A stretch of 64,000 nucleotides of DNA. It comes from Mariniflexile gromovii (GTDB taxonomy: Bacteria > Bacteroidota > Bacteroidia > Flavobacteriales > Flavobacteriaceae). Position 1 is the first letter of the stretch, and every line of letters starts with the position of its first letter. The stretch covers positions 186,001 through 250,000 of the forward strand of contig NZ_JAGJCB010000004.1 of the NCBI RefSeq assembly GCF_017814435.1, written 5' to 3'. Below, piece by piece: positions 52,538-61,051 of the stretch. A program made the translations under genes and the position numbers. The notes below the pieces were generated by a model. It made no database searches and was not told the origin of the DNA. It was given only the letters and a program-made list of their open reading frames with translations.

Positions 52538-54226
52538 ATGGATATGAAAAAAGTAGTAGCATTCAAGGTTTTATTAGTTTTAGCGTTAACTATAGCTGCA
52601 ACTGGTTGTAAAAAATCTTCGAGTTCAAAGAATAGTTCTAGAGCTACCGGATGGGATATTAATTCCAGAGAAGGTGGTTTTCAGTACAACACTGACTTTA
52701 AAGAACAAGAAACCTCTCCAGGATTGGTATTTATTGAAGGGGGGACTTTCACAAAAGGTCGCGTTCAAGATGACGTGATGCATGATTGGAACAATACACC
52801 TAACCAACAACATGTTCAGTCTTTTTACATGGACGAAACAGAGGTTACCAATGCTATGTACATGGAGTATTTAGATTGGATCAAACGTGTTTATCCACCA
52901 TCGGACGAAAATTTTAGAGCCATTTATCATGGCGCTTTACCAGACACACTTGTTTGGAGAAACCGATTGGGTTACAACGAGGTTATGACAGAAAACTATT
53001 TACGTCACCCAGGTTATGGTGAATATCCTGTAGTGGGCGTAAGCTGGATTCAAGCTGTAGAATTTGCAAATTGGAGATCAGATCGTGTTAACGAATACAA
53101 CTTAGAAAAAGCAGGCTATTTAAAAAGAGATGCTAAAGTAGTTGACGTAAACCCAGAATCTACTTTCAGTACAGATACCTATATTAATGCCCCTACCTTA
53201 ACTTATGGTGGAAACGAAGAAGTTATCAACCCAGAGCGTGGTAATAAAAGATATGTTAGAACAGATGCTGATGGCAATGAATCTAACATCTATGCAACCA
53301 GAGAAACAGGGATTATTACACCGAAGTACAGACTCCCAACCGAAACAGAATGGGAATATGCCGCTTTAGGATTAAGTGAGATAAGAAGCTACAATTTATA
53401 CCGTGGTCGTAAAAAATACCCATGGGATGGACAATATACACGTAATGGTTCACGCAAATACAGAGGTGACCAATTAGCAAACTTTAAACAAGGCAAAGGT
53501 GATTACGGCGGAATTGCAGGATGGTCTGACGATGGAGCCGACATTACGAATGCTGTTAAATCTTACGCACCAAACGATTTTGGTCTATATGATATGGCTG
53601 GTAACGTTGCAGAATGGGTTGCCGATGTTTACAGACCTATAGTTGATGATGAATTCAATGATTTTAACTACTACCGTGGTAACGTTTACACTAAAAACGC
53701 TATTAACGAAGATGGTTCTGTAAAAGTAGTTACAGTTGATGATATTGTTTATGACACCTTATCAAATGGAAAAATAGTAGCAAGAAACTTACCTGGTGAA
53801 ATATTACAAGTTCCTATTGATGAAAATGAAACTTATTTACGTACTAACTTTGATAAAAGTGACGAAATAAACTTTAGAGATGGAGATAAAAGATCATCAC
53901 GTCGTTTTGAAAGTTTCAATGAAGAGGATGAAAACGGCAATGCTTCACATACAAGAAAAATGTACAACTCGCCTAAAAACATCATTACTAGAGATTCTGC
54001 AGGAAACATAATTAGACAATATGATAAATCCAACAATAGATCTTCTTTAATTAACGATGAAGTAAGGGTTTATAAAGGTGGTTCTTGGAAAGATAGAGAG
54101 TATTGGTTAGATCCTGCTCAAAGACGCTATTTCCCTCAAGATATGGCTACCGATTATATTGGGTTTAGATGCGCTATGTCTCGTGTGGGCTCAAAATCTA
54201 AAAGCACAAGTAAAAAGAAGAATTAA
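52538..54226 (+). CDS. gldJ: Gliding motility lipoprotein GldJ
   Basis: 562 residues; lipobox A-T-G-C with cysteine 24. The body is an FGE-sulfatase (SUMF1-like) fold: F-I-E-G-G-T-F-T-K-G-R at the start, D-E-T-E-V-T-N, W-E-Y-A-A-L-G, then N-V-A-E-W-V-A and Y-K-G-G-S-W-K-D. In GldJ this fold is structural. The C-terminal basic tail, needed in other species for the T9SS-linked motor, is present. It lies divergent from porU and ahead of murF, a conserved arrangement. ATG at 52538 or 52544 may be used. Confidence 0.97.
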   Translation: MDMKKVVAFKVLLVLALTIAATGCKKSSSSKNSSRATGWDINSREGGFQYNTDFKEQETSPGLVFIEGGTFTKGRVQDDVMHDWNNTPNQQHVQSFYMDETEVTNAMYMEYLDWIKRVYPPSDENFRAIYHGALPDTLVWRNRLGYNEVMTENYLRHPGYGEYPVVGVSWIQAVEFANWRSDRVNEYNLEKAGYLKRDAKVVDVNPESTFSTDTYINAPTLTYGGNEEVINPERGNKRYVRTDADGNESNIYATRETGIITPKYRLPTETEWEYAALGLSEIRSYNLYRGRKKYPWDGQYTRNGSRKYRGDQLANFKQGKGDYGGIAGWSDDGADITNAVKSYAPNDFGLYDMAGNVAEWVADVYRPIVDDEFNDFNYYRGNVYTKNAINEDGSVKVVTVDDIVYDTLSNGKIVARNLPGEILQVPIDENETYLRTNFDKSDEINFRDGDKRSSRRFESFNEEDENGNASHTRKMYNSPKNIITRDSAGNIIRQYDKSNNRSSLINDEVRVYKGGSWKDREYWLDPAQRRYFPQDMATDYIGFRCAMSRVGSKSKSTSKKKN

Positions 54227-54243
54227 TAACTTTCTTTAAATAA

Positions 54244-54279
54244 TTAAAAAAGTCCTGACAAATGTTAGGACTTTTTTAA
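54244..54279 (+). terminator. Terminator of gldJ
   Basis: The stem AAAAAAGTCCT / AGGACTTTTTT (54246-54256 and 54267-54277) with TT/AA extending it and a T run after it, 18 bases after the gldJ stop codon. Confidence 0.88.
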
Positions 54280-54361
54280 TACATTTAATTCTGAAAACAA
54301 TTGCGGCTTTCAAAATTTATGATGCTTTGTAATTTTTACCTTTATATTAAAATATCCAATC

Positions 54362-55639
54362 TTGAAAATAGAACAACTCCATAAACTTTTCTTAGAATGC
54401 CAAAGTGCATGTACAGATACAAGAAAAATAAAACCCAACGATATGTTTTTCGCACTTAAAGGCGATAATTTTAATGGGAATACCTATGCTGTAAAAGCTA
54501 TAGAAAGTGGTGCAAAATATTGTATAGTTGATGAAGCTGAATTCAACACATCCCCTCAAACTATTTTAGTAACCAATGTACTAGAAACGCTTCAGGAGTT
54601 AGCATCATTTCATCGAACATATTTAAATATTCCCATTATAGCACTTACAGGCAGTAATGGAAAAACAACCACTAAAGAACTCATTAACGCTACACTATCC
54701 CAAAAATATAGAACAACCGCAACTGTGGGCAATTTAAACAATCACATAGGGGTTCCCTTAACATTACTTTCAATGACCAAAAACACTGAAATAGGCATTG
54801 TTGAAATGGGCGCTAATCATTTAAAAGAAATTGAATTTTTGAGCAATATTGCAAAACCAGATTATGGCTATATAACAAACTTTGGAAAAGCACATTTAGA
54901 AGGTTTTGGAAGTGTTGAAGGTGTTATTAAAGGGAAAAGTGAGTTATACCAATTTTTAAACGAAAACAATAAAACCATTTTTGTAAACGGAAATGATGCT
55001 ATTCAGTTAGAAAAAACAAAACAATCCAATACTATTGTATTTGGTAAAAACACGGGTTTTGATGTTCAAGTTAGTTTTATTGAAGCACAGCCAAATGTAA
55101 GCGTCAACTATAATGGTTTAACCATTCAAAGCCATTTAATAGGTGAATACAACTTCTTTAATATTGCTGCTGCCATAACCATTGCTAATTATTTTAAAGT
55201 AGATGACAAGCTCATAAAAACTGGTATTGAAAACTACATCCCAAGCAATAACCGCTCTCAAGTTTTAACAAAAGGCTCCAATAAAATTATTTTAGACGCC
55301 TACAACGCCAATCCTACTAGTATGCAGGCGGCATTATTAAATTTTGAAAAACTTAACGATGGAAACAAGATTGCTTTTTTAGGCGATATGTTTGAATTGG
55401 GTAATGATGCAGAACAGGAACATCACAACATAATAGGCCTCATAGAGGCCTTAAACTTTCAAGCAGTATTGATTGGTGAAAATTTTAATAAAACAACCAG
55501 CAACTCAAACAAAGTAACCACTTTTGAAAGCTTTGATGATTTCAAGAATAAATTCGAAACTTCAAAATTAACAAACAGCACTTTACTCATTAAAGGCTCA
55601 AGAGGTATGGCTATGGAGCGGATTTTGGATTTATTATAA
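54362..55639 (+). CDS. murF: UDP-MurNAc-tripeptide--D-Ala-D-Ala ligase MurF
   Basis: 425 residues; the last cytosolic step of peptidoglycan precursor synthesis. It has the N-terminal UDP-MurNAc domain (T-D-T-R-K-I, F-F-A-L-K-G), the ATP P-loop G-S-N-G-K-T-T-T (97-104), V-E-M-G-A-N-H and D-A-Y-N-A-N-P. The start codon is TTG: no ATG is available in frame upstream, and the next in-frame ATG would remove the conserved N-terminus. Follows gldJ after a terminator. Confidence 0.95.
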   Translation: MKIEQLHKLFLECQSACTDTRKIKPNDMFFALKGDNFNGNTYAVKAIESGAKYCIVDEAEFNTSPQTILVTNVLETLQELASFHRTYLNIPIIALTGSNGKTTTKELINATLSQKYRTTATVGNLNNHIGVPLTLLSMTKNTEIGIVEMGANHLKEIEFLSNIAKPDYGYITNFGKAHLEGFGSVEGVIKGKSELYQFLNENNKTIFVNGNDAIQLEKTKQSNTIVFGKNTGFDVQVSFIEAQPNVSVNYNGLTIQSHLIGEYNFFNIAAAITIANYFKVDDKLIKTGIENYIPSNNRSQVLTKGSNKIILDAYNANPTSMQAALLNFEKLNDGNKIAFLGDMFELGNDAEQEHHNIIGLIEALNFQAVLIGENFNKTTSNSNKVTTFESFDDFKNKFETSKLTNSTLLIKGSRGMAMERILDLL

Positions 55640-55670
55640 TTATCTTTTTAATTTGTTTAGTATTTTATTT

Positions 55671-57035
55671 TTAAACTACCTTCTTATCAAATTTCCTATA
55701 AATAGGTATTTTAAGTCCAAAATAAATATCGGCAGATTTTGAATTGCTTGATAATAAATTTGTTAAAACAGAACCAGAACCTACTGTTAAAGGCCCTAAA
55801 CGTAAACCTGCACCCCAAGCAACATCTCCATATTGTCTAAAGCTTATAGGGCTATAAATACTTAACCAACTAATTTCTAAACGGGGCGCAATGGTAACCG
55901 TATTAATAATACTATTAGTTGTTGCGGTATTACTTAACGACATTGAACTTGCAAAGCTTGTAAATAGTTTACCTGTAATATTATAATCGATTAAAAGATT
56001 TAATGCTGTTGGTAATTTTATTCTATTACTGCCCAATGTAGTAACACTACTGTAATTATCATCCAGTATTTCCTCAAACGATTTATCGTTGTTTTCATCA
56101 TCAAAATCGTCTACATCTATCGTATTATTTAAATCATATGTTGTTTTTTTACCTTCCTTATAATTTATAGATCCTATATCGGTAATGGATGCTCCAATTT
56201 TTAACTTGTATTTGGTATATCTTTTAATAGTAGAATCGTCTGTTTTGTTTTTATTCTTATCATTCCATTGATAAACAAAACCAATATCTGCCCCAAATCC
56301 CGCAGTAATGATTCTTGTAATGTCTATATCTTCAGAATCAAATTCCTCACTGCTTAACCCATAATTTAGATTACCAGAAGTTGTAAGTGTATTTGCAGAT
56401 GCATCATAAAAACCAGTAATGGATGGTGCATTAAAAAAAGCACCTCCAGCCCCTTGCAAATATTTTAATGTGAAGCCTCCTTTTAATAAATGTTTTTCAT
56501 TATTCATTAAAATTCTACCATATGTTAAACCAATTTCTCCAAAAACATGTACAGTACCCTTAAAATCTTTTAAGTTAAATTCAAAATCTTCGGTATCATC
56601 AAACTCATCGGCGAGACTCTCGTACAACTGCCCGTTTATGTTATGGACATTTAAAAAAGCTCGCAATCTGGTAGTTATGCCTAAACTGCTTTTTTTACTT
56701 AAATTGAACATAAATGAAGGTAATAAAACATCCATATTTAAAAAGAAATTATTATCATTTTTTGCGGACTTTTGTGCGTCTAAATCAAAGTCAAAACCAC
56801 CTTCTGATTTTATAATATCTTGGATATTGACACCCAAATAATCACTCCCCGCAAACAAACTACCTGAAATGATGTTTATATCGGTTTTAAAAGGAGAATC
56901 TACAACATTGGCGGGGTTAAGTGTTAGCCCATGAATACCTGAGTAATTATCAAAAGTGTACCCAAAGTAGCTTTGAGACTTTATTGTGTTATTTACTGCA
57001 AATACTACAACTAATAAAAGCAATAGTTTCTTCAT
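55671..57035 (-). CDS. DUF5723 family outer-membrane protein
   Basis: 454 residues with a signal peptide (1-20) and an early L-T-L-N-P-A-N-V-V-D-S motif. The mature part has beta-barrel strands, acidic linkers (D-D-E-N-N-D near 300) and ends S-A-D-I-Y-F-G-L-K-I-P-I-Y. It fits the Bacteroidetes DUF5723 family, whose role is unknown; an outer-membrane location is inferred. The ATG at 57035 precedes the signal peptide; the open frame upstream is not likely coding. Confidence 0.82.
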   Translation of the reverse strand: MKKLLLLLVVVFAVNNTIKSQSYFGYTFDNYSGIHGLTLNPANVVDSPFKTDINIISGSLFAGSDYLGVNIQDIIKSEGGFDFDLDAQKSAKNDNNFFLNMDVLLPSFMFNLSKKSSLGITTRLRAFLNVHNINGQLYESLADEFDDTEDFEFNLKDFKGTVHVFGEIGLTYGRILMNNEKHLLKGGFTLKYLQGAGGAFFNAPSITGFYDASANTLTTSGNLNYGLSSEEFDSEDIDITRIITAGFGADIGFVYQWNDKNKNKTDDSTIKRYTKYKLKIGASITDIGSINYKEGKKTTYDLNNTIDVDDFDDENNDKSFEEILDDNYSSVTTLGSNRIKLPTALNLLIDYNITGKLFTSFASSMSLSNTATTNSIINTVTIAPRLEISWLSIYSPISFRQYGDVAWGAGLRLGPLTVGSGSVLTNLLSSNSKSADIYFGLKIPIYRKFDKKVV

Positions 57036-57069
57036 AATGGGGTTGGTTTTTTGGCTGGTTATTATTAAT

Positions 57070-57168
57070 TTATTGGTGATGCTTTTTACTTTTTTTGAAA
57101 TTAACAGGGCTTCCATTCTTAAGTTTCAAAAAATACAATCCGTTTGGTAAATTTTGAATATGCCTTTT
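57070..57168 (-). pseudogene. Remnant of a type IX sorting tail, in frame after the stop codon of the 257-aa gene
   Basis: Directly behind the TAA at 57169 the same frame reads on for 32 codons and contains N-L-P-N-G-L-Y-F-L-K-L-K-N-G, the end of a type A sorting domain, then stops. The front part of such a domain (Y-P-N-P) is missing. This looks like the leftover of a tail that was cut from its protein by deletion or by the present stop codon. Confidence 0.65.
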
Positions 57169-57942
57169 TTATAGTTGCTTAATCAAGACTGTAACACCGT
57201 CTTCCGGATATACAGGAGTTGATATTGTTAAAGTATCACCGTTTAATATCCCAATAATTTCTTCTGTAAACTCCTCTCCATATACTTGTTGAGAAGGAAA
57301 TGTAACAACATTGCCAAGAACTGTTCCATAATATGAATGTTCGGGTTCAACTTCATCCCAATCAAAATAACCATCATCATTTCTATCAAATCCTGCGTAC
57401 CTAAATGTCCATAACACCTTATCAACACCCAAATAAGTAATAAAACAATACCCCTCAATAGACCCATTTGGATAGGTTGGGTTTACTTCCTTATATGCCC
57501 CAACAAATTTCCAGGATTCACCGTGTAAAGTTCCACTAACATGGGCATAATTAGATACAGGTACAGATAACATCTCTGCTGTACTTGTAATTGTATAATC
57601 TGTACTTCCCAACGGATCTATCTCTGTTTTTAAGAAATAAGACTGCCCCCAATAGATTCCATTAGTAAAAACACCAGACACAGCTTTACCTCCACCAATC
57701 TGCAAGTCTAATAATCCATTTTGATTTGTTTGCGAAGTATGTGTTTCAACATATACAGCTGATCCATTAACATTTCCTTGAAGGATTGATATTTTTACTC
57801 CTACTTGGCTATTTTGAACTAAAGTATTCAAACCATTACGTATTACTGCCTGATAACTTATTGTTTGTGGTGCAGTACCTAATTGAGCAAAAACACTAGA
57901 AACTGTAATTATTGCCATTAAGATTGTGAAATTTTTTTTCAT
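57169..57942 (-). CDS. Exported protein with EF-hand-like loop
   Basis: 257 residues with a signal peptide (1-19). Residues about 26-130 are the Q-T-I-S-Y-Q-A-V-I-R-N module common at the start of Bacteroidetes exported proteins, a beta-rich fold. A 12-residue calcium-loop pattern D-R-N-D-D-G-Y-F-D-W-D-E lies at 186-197, with Asp/Asn/Glu at the ligand positions. No sorting tail is encoded before the stop codon, but a fragment of one follows in frame. Its start overlaps the upstream gene by four bases. Confidence 0.72.
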   Translation of the reverse strand: MKKNFTILMAIITVSSVFAQLGTAPQTISYQAVIRNGLNTLVQNSQVGVKISILQGNVNGSAVYVETHTSQTNQNGLLDLQIGGGKAVSGVFTNGIYWGQSYFLKTEIDPLGSTDYTITSTAEMLSVPVSNYAHVSGTLHGESWKFVGAYKEVNPTYPNGSIEGYCFITYLGVDKVLWTFRYAGFDRNDDGYFDWDEVEPEHSYYGTVLGNVVTFPSQQVYGEEFTEEIIGILNGDTLTISTPVYPEDGVTVLIKQL

Positions 57943-58436
57943 CCTTTTTGTTTTTTAATAATTTTAATAGTTTTAATTTCTCTATTCTTTTGGTAAATTT
58001 TTAAGAAATAGGTAGCAGTAACAAAATCACGTACTTCAATCTTTGTTTCATTAACCAAAACTTTTTTGTTTGATAAAAGTCGACCACTAGTATCAAAAAT
58101 TTGATACGACAATTCATTATTAAAATCATTGTCAACTTTTAAGATAAAAAAATCAGTAGTTGGGTTAGGATATACATAAAGATTCATGCTTTTACCCCTA
58201 AATTCTTTTAAACCTAATACATTGTAAATTTCAAAAGGTAGTTGTATTCCATTTGTTATTGAACCATTTGAAACATAATTGGTATTAAAAAGCAATTGTC
58301 CCACTGTATAACTCACAGACCCTGAATTACTGGAAGCGTTTCCACCTAATGTAATAATTGCCACTTGCGCTTCAACAGTTGCTAGCCCAATACATAACAT
58401 TAGAATAATACTTAATTTTATTTTTTGGTTTTTCAT
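57939..58436 (-). CDS. Small exported protein with type IX sorting tail
   Basis: 165 residues. The signal peptide (1-23) is followed by S-V-S-Y-T-V-G-Q-L-L-F, a short module common in small Bacteroidetes surface proteins. Residues about 85-165 form a type A sorting domain (Y-V-Y-P-N-P-T-T-D-F; T-A-T-Y-F-L-K-I). Nearly the whole mature protein is tail, so it may be a minimal substrate or a surface adaptor. It overlaps the next gene by four bases. Confidence 0.78.
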   Translation of the reverse strand: MKNQKIKLSIILMLCIGLATVEAQVAIITLGGNASSNSGSVSYTVGQLLFNTNYVSNGSITNGIQLPFEIYNVLGLKEFRGKSMNLYVYPNPTTDFFILKVDNDFNNELSYQIFDTSGRLLSNKKVLVNETKIEVRDFVTATYFLKIYQKNREIKTIKIIKKQKG

Positions 58437-58585
58437 ATTATATTTAATGCTTTAGAGTAAGTAAAAAAATTATTATTCATTATGCATACCAACTATTTCA
58501 AAGTATAATATTCATCAATAAGAGAAAAATGCAGGTACGAATGTTTATAATCAAATTTTAGCAAGCAGCATTTTGTTTTCAAACT

Positions 58586-58631
58586 CTCCTTTATTTTTAA
58601 TTAGTAACATGGTAAAGCTATACCAAAGGAG
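58586..58631 (+). promoter_or_regulatory. Hairpin that could sequester a Shine-Dalgarno sequence
   Basis: CTCCTTT (58586-58592) pairs with AAAGGAG (58625-58631), extended by one T-A pair; inside the loop GGTA (58611-58614) pairs with TACC (58621-58624). AAAGGAG is a perfect Shine-Dalgarno sequence six bases before an ATG. Such sites are rare in this phylum. The 374-base gap 58437-58810 holds this and no clear promoter. Confidence 0.35.
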
Positions 58632-58637
58632 AATTAT

Positions 58638-58688
58638 ATGAAATACCTAATTTTAAGTATTTTTCAAACAACTCAGAAAATATATTAA
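58638..58688 (+). CDS. Possible 16-codon leader peptide
   Basis: ATG to TAA, 16 codons, preceded by AAAGGAG at the right distance and followed 122 bases later by the PAS-LuxR gene. The residues are hydrophobic at the start (K-Y-L-I-L-S-I-F). It could be a regulatory leader peptide or chance. Confidence 0.3.
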   Translation: MKYLILSIFQTTQKIY

Positions 58689-58810
58689 CTACAAAATGCT
58701 TCTATATAATAATTCGTAAGAAAAAATTAAATACATTAGTGATATCATTTTTATATGCTTGTTATATACAACACTAGTGGAATTTTAATCAGTTCTAAAC
58801 CCATAAAAAT

Positions 58811-59623
58811 ATGGACAACAATGATGGCGCAAAAGTTTTTAGTGTTTGGAGCAAAGAGAATGACATAAAACTACCTAAAAAGAAAGAGCTTATTTTAGAA
58901 ATAATAGATCAAATTGCATCTTGCTTTGCTGCTGGAAGTTTTTATTATTTTATTCTGAATTTTGAAAATATCACTATGGATTTCGTTCATGAGGGTCTCC
59001 GCGACGTTTTAGGCATGGAACCTGAAGAGTTTACAATGGAAAAGTGCTTTGAAAGAATGCACCCAGAAGATTTAGCTTCAATGAATGAAAAAGAAACTCT
59101 TGTATTAGACTTTTTTTTTAATAAAATTCCAAAGGAAGACTTTTTCTCTTATAAATCCGTGTATGTTATGCGAATAAAACATAATGATGGGACTTATAAA
59201 ACTCTTTTACACCAAGCCTCCGTTTTTAATGCATCTAATGATGGTAAAATTGAACAATCGTTGTGTGTACATACAGATATTACTCATTTAAATATACCGA
59301 TTAACCACAATGTTTCTTTTATTAGCACAAAAAAACAATCTTATCATTATGCAAAAAACGATAAAGGCTATACCATCATCAATCGAGAAAACAACTCATT
59401 AAAAACCATATTATTTAAAGATATTTTTTCTAAACGAGAAAAAGAAATCATTGAAATACTGTCCCAAGGCAAGACATTTAATGAAATTGCTAAACTATTA
59501 TTTATATCTCCTCACACCATTAACACTCATAAAAGGAATATTTTAAGTAAATCTGGATGTAAAAATACCCCTGAATTAATAGCCAAATACTACATAAATG
59601 GACTTTTCCAAAATACCAGATAG
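58811..59623 (+). CDS. PAS-LuxR type transcriptional regulator (plus-strand copy)
   Basis: 270 residues. A PAS-like sensor (about 30-155) with G-M-E-P-E-E-F and E-R-M-H-P-E-D is followed by a linker and a C-terminal LuxR helix-turn-helix: S-K-R-E-K-E-I-I-E-I-L, F-N-E-I-A-K-L-L-F-I-S-P-H-T-I-N-T-H-K-R-N-I. No receiver domain. Paralogous to the convergent gene at 60005-60775, with the same M-H-P-E-D motif in the sensor. The signal is unknown. Confidence 0.87.
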   Translation: MDNNDGAKVFSVWSKENDIKLPKKKELILEIIDQIASCFAAGSFYYFILNFENITMDFVHEGLRDVLGMEPEEFTMEKCFERMHPEDLASMNEKETLVLDFFFNKIPKEDFFSYKSVYVMRIKHNDGTYKTLLHQASVFNASNDGKIEQSLCVHTDITHLNIPINHNVSFISTKKQSYHYAKNDKGYTIINRENNSLKTILFKDIFSKREKEIIEILSQGKTFNEIAKLLFISPHTINTHKRNILSKSGCKNTPELIAKYYINGLFQNTR

Positions 59624-59788
59624 GTCATCACAATTTTTGAATCACCGAAAAAACTTGATTTAAAAAAGTCCCATAATCGTATATTATGTTTAAAAAGTAA
59701 AAAACGGAAATTATTCTGCTTCAAGATTCCTTACAATTCCCGCATAAGCCTAACAATTAGACATTTCAAATTTTAGTTTTGCATCACA

Positions 59789-59841
59789 AAAAAGCACCTA
59801 ACTTGTTATTAATTTTAAATTAAAAACAATAGGTGCTTTTT
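59789..59841. terminator. Bidirectional terminator between the two regulators
   Basis: A 12-bp stem AAAAAGCACCTA / TAGGTGCTTTTT (59789-59800 and 59830-59841) with further pairing inside (TTGTT/AACAA). A run on one side and T run on the other fit both convergent genes. The 381-base gap 59624-60004 also holds the palindrome at 59906-59924. Confidence 0.75.
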
Positions 59842-59905
59842 ATTAATTCTCCCTAAGAACTAATTTAATAGCATATCAAATTTGCACTATTAATACTAGG
59901 TTCGC

Positions 59906-59924
59906 AATACTCAATTTGAGTATT
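59906..59924. promoter_or_regulatory. 19-bp palindrome near the regulators
   Basis: AATACTCAA-T-TTGAGTATT, perfectly symmetrical about one base. It lies downstream of both convergent regulator genes, where an operator is not expected; it may belong to an unannotated transcript or be an RNA stem. Confidence 0.35.
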
Positions 59925-60004
59925 TAAGTTAAATTTTCGATAAAATACATTCATACTCTTTAACATCTTAACTTTGTAGCTGTATAAAACAGTTTATAAA
60001 AAAG

Positions 60005-60775
60005 TTAAATGATACTTGAATTCATCTTAAGCATCGCTATTAATTCACCCGTTGAAGAAATATTTAGTTTTTTAAGAATGTTACGACGATGGGTATCAAC
60101 CGTATTTGAGCTAATATTCAATTTTTCGGCAATTGTTTTACTAGAATGGTTTAAAACAAGTAATCTTATAACATCACGTTCCCTATTGCTTACAATATCA
60201 GACAATCGTTTTTGAGAAAAATTATTAAAATACTTGGTTTCATATTCATTATTGTCATTCAATAATTTTGCCGATGCACAAATTTCCATTTTTATTCTAG
60301 AATCAAGTGCGGTATAATGTGCTAAACCAATAATAGGTTTATCATTACTATCAAACTCAATCGGCGTTGTATTTTGAATGATATTCACATACTCATCATC
60401 TGCATTTTTAATCCGATAATTCCAAGTGTAACTCATTCTACTTCTATCTTCAATATCTATTTCACTTAATGTGAAATCCATTAAATCGTTCAAAGCCTGC
60501 AACCACAGCTCAATGTCTTCTGGGTGCATTCTACCCCAAAAATACCGCATACCCTGCTTTATAAATAAATCTTTATTTAACCCTAAACAAGCAGGCATAT
60601 TTTTACTAATGTATTCAAAGGTTAAGTCTCTTGTGTTGGTAATACAGAAAAAAGTAGAATTATAAGGCAGGTAAGCATCTAGTTCAATAATTTTTTGAAC
60701 ATGATCTTCCAAAGAAGGATGGTCGTACGACTTGAAAACCTCTTTATAAATACCTTTTATATCACTAATTTCCAT
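60005..60775 (-). CDS. PAS-LuxR type transcriptional regulator (minus-strand copy)
   Basis: 256 residues. A PAS-like sensor with G-R-M-H-P-E-D-I-E-L-W and M-S-Y-T-W-N-Y-R-I-K, followed by a LuxR helix-turn-helix: S-N-R-E-R-D-V-I-R-L-L, S-K-T-I-A-E-K-L-N-I-S-S-N-T-V-D-T-H-R-R-N-I. It shares architecture with the gene at 58811. The ATG at 60775 begins the sensor; the open frame further up is unlikely coding. Two tandem 11-bp repeats lie 23-44 bases upstream of this start. Confidence 0.87.
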   Translation of the reverse strand: MEISDIKGIYKEVFKSYDHPSLEDHVQKIIELDAYLPYNSTFFCITNTRDLTFEYISKNMPACLGLNKDLFIKQGMRYFWGRMHPEDIELWLQALNDLMDFTLSEIDIEDRSRMSYTWNYRIKNADDEYVNIIQNTTPIEFDSNDKPIIGLAHYTALDSRIKMEICASAKLLNDNNEYETKYFNNFSQKRLSDIVSNRERDVIRLLVLNHSSKTIAEKLNISSNTVDTHRRNILKKLNISSTGELIAMLKMNSSII

Positions 60776-60797
60776 GAACAAAGTAATTTTCCAGTTA

Positions 60798-60819
60798 TAG
60801 AAACTTAATAGAAACTTAA
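60798..60819. repeat. Tandem 11-bp direct repeat upstream of the minus-strand regulator
   Basis: TAGAAACTTAA occurs twice without a gap (60798-60808 and 60809-60819). Eleven bases is about one helical turn, so two protein subunits could bind on the same face of the DNA, as many regulators do. Confidence 0.5.
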
Positions 60820-60877
60820 GTGAAGATACTATTTTATAAAAAAAAGAGCAAACTATGAAACAAAAACTGTTAAAAAC

Positions 60878-60911
60878 AAAAAATCCTAAAGCTTTCACTT
60901 TAGGATTTTTT
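60878..60911 (-). terminator. Terminator of tRNA-Val
   Basis: A 14-bp stem AAAAAATCCTAAAG / CTTTAGGATTTTTT with a six-base loop, four bases past the 3' end of the tRNA on the minus strand. Confidence 0.9.
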
Positions 60912-60914
60912 TTG

Positions 60915-60989
60915 TGGGCAATGAGGGATTCGAACCCCCGACCCTCTCGGTGTAAACGAGATGCTCTGAACCAACTGAGCTAATTGCCC
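60915..60989 (-). tRNA. tRNA-Val (anticodon TAC)
   Basis: 75 bases. The acceptor stem GGGCAAT / ATTGCCC closes the cloverleaf with discriminator A. The D arm has GCTCAGTTGGTTCAGAGC, the anticodon stem is CTCG / CGAG around loop TTTACAC, and the T arm has GTTCGAATC. CCA is not encoded. A full promoter lies upstream and a terminator follows. Confidence 0.96.
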
Positions 60990-61003
60990 TTGTTATCGGT
61001 GTG

Positions 61004-61033
61004 CAAATATAAGCTAGATTTTCAATCTGCAAA
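61004..61033 (-). promoter_or_regulatory. Promoter of tRNA-Val
   Basis: On the minus strand TTTG (61033-61030), an 18-base gap, TATATTTG (61011-61004): a perfect match to the Bacteroidetes consensus, ending 14 bases before the tRNA 5' end. Confidence 0.8.
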
Positions 61034-61051
61034 AACTTTTTTAAAAAAAAA

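Noticed and set aside
60009-60215. A plus-strand frame of 68 codons preceded by TAACTTTG at 59969-59976
   Set aside because: It is antisense to the well-supported LuxR DNA-binding domain and has no recognisable features.
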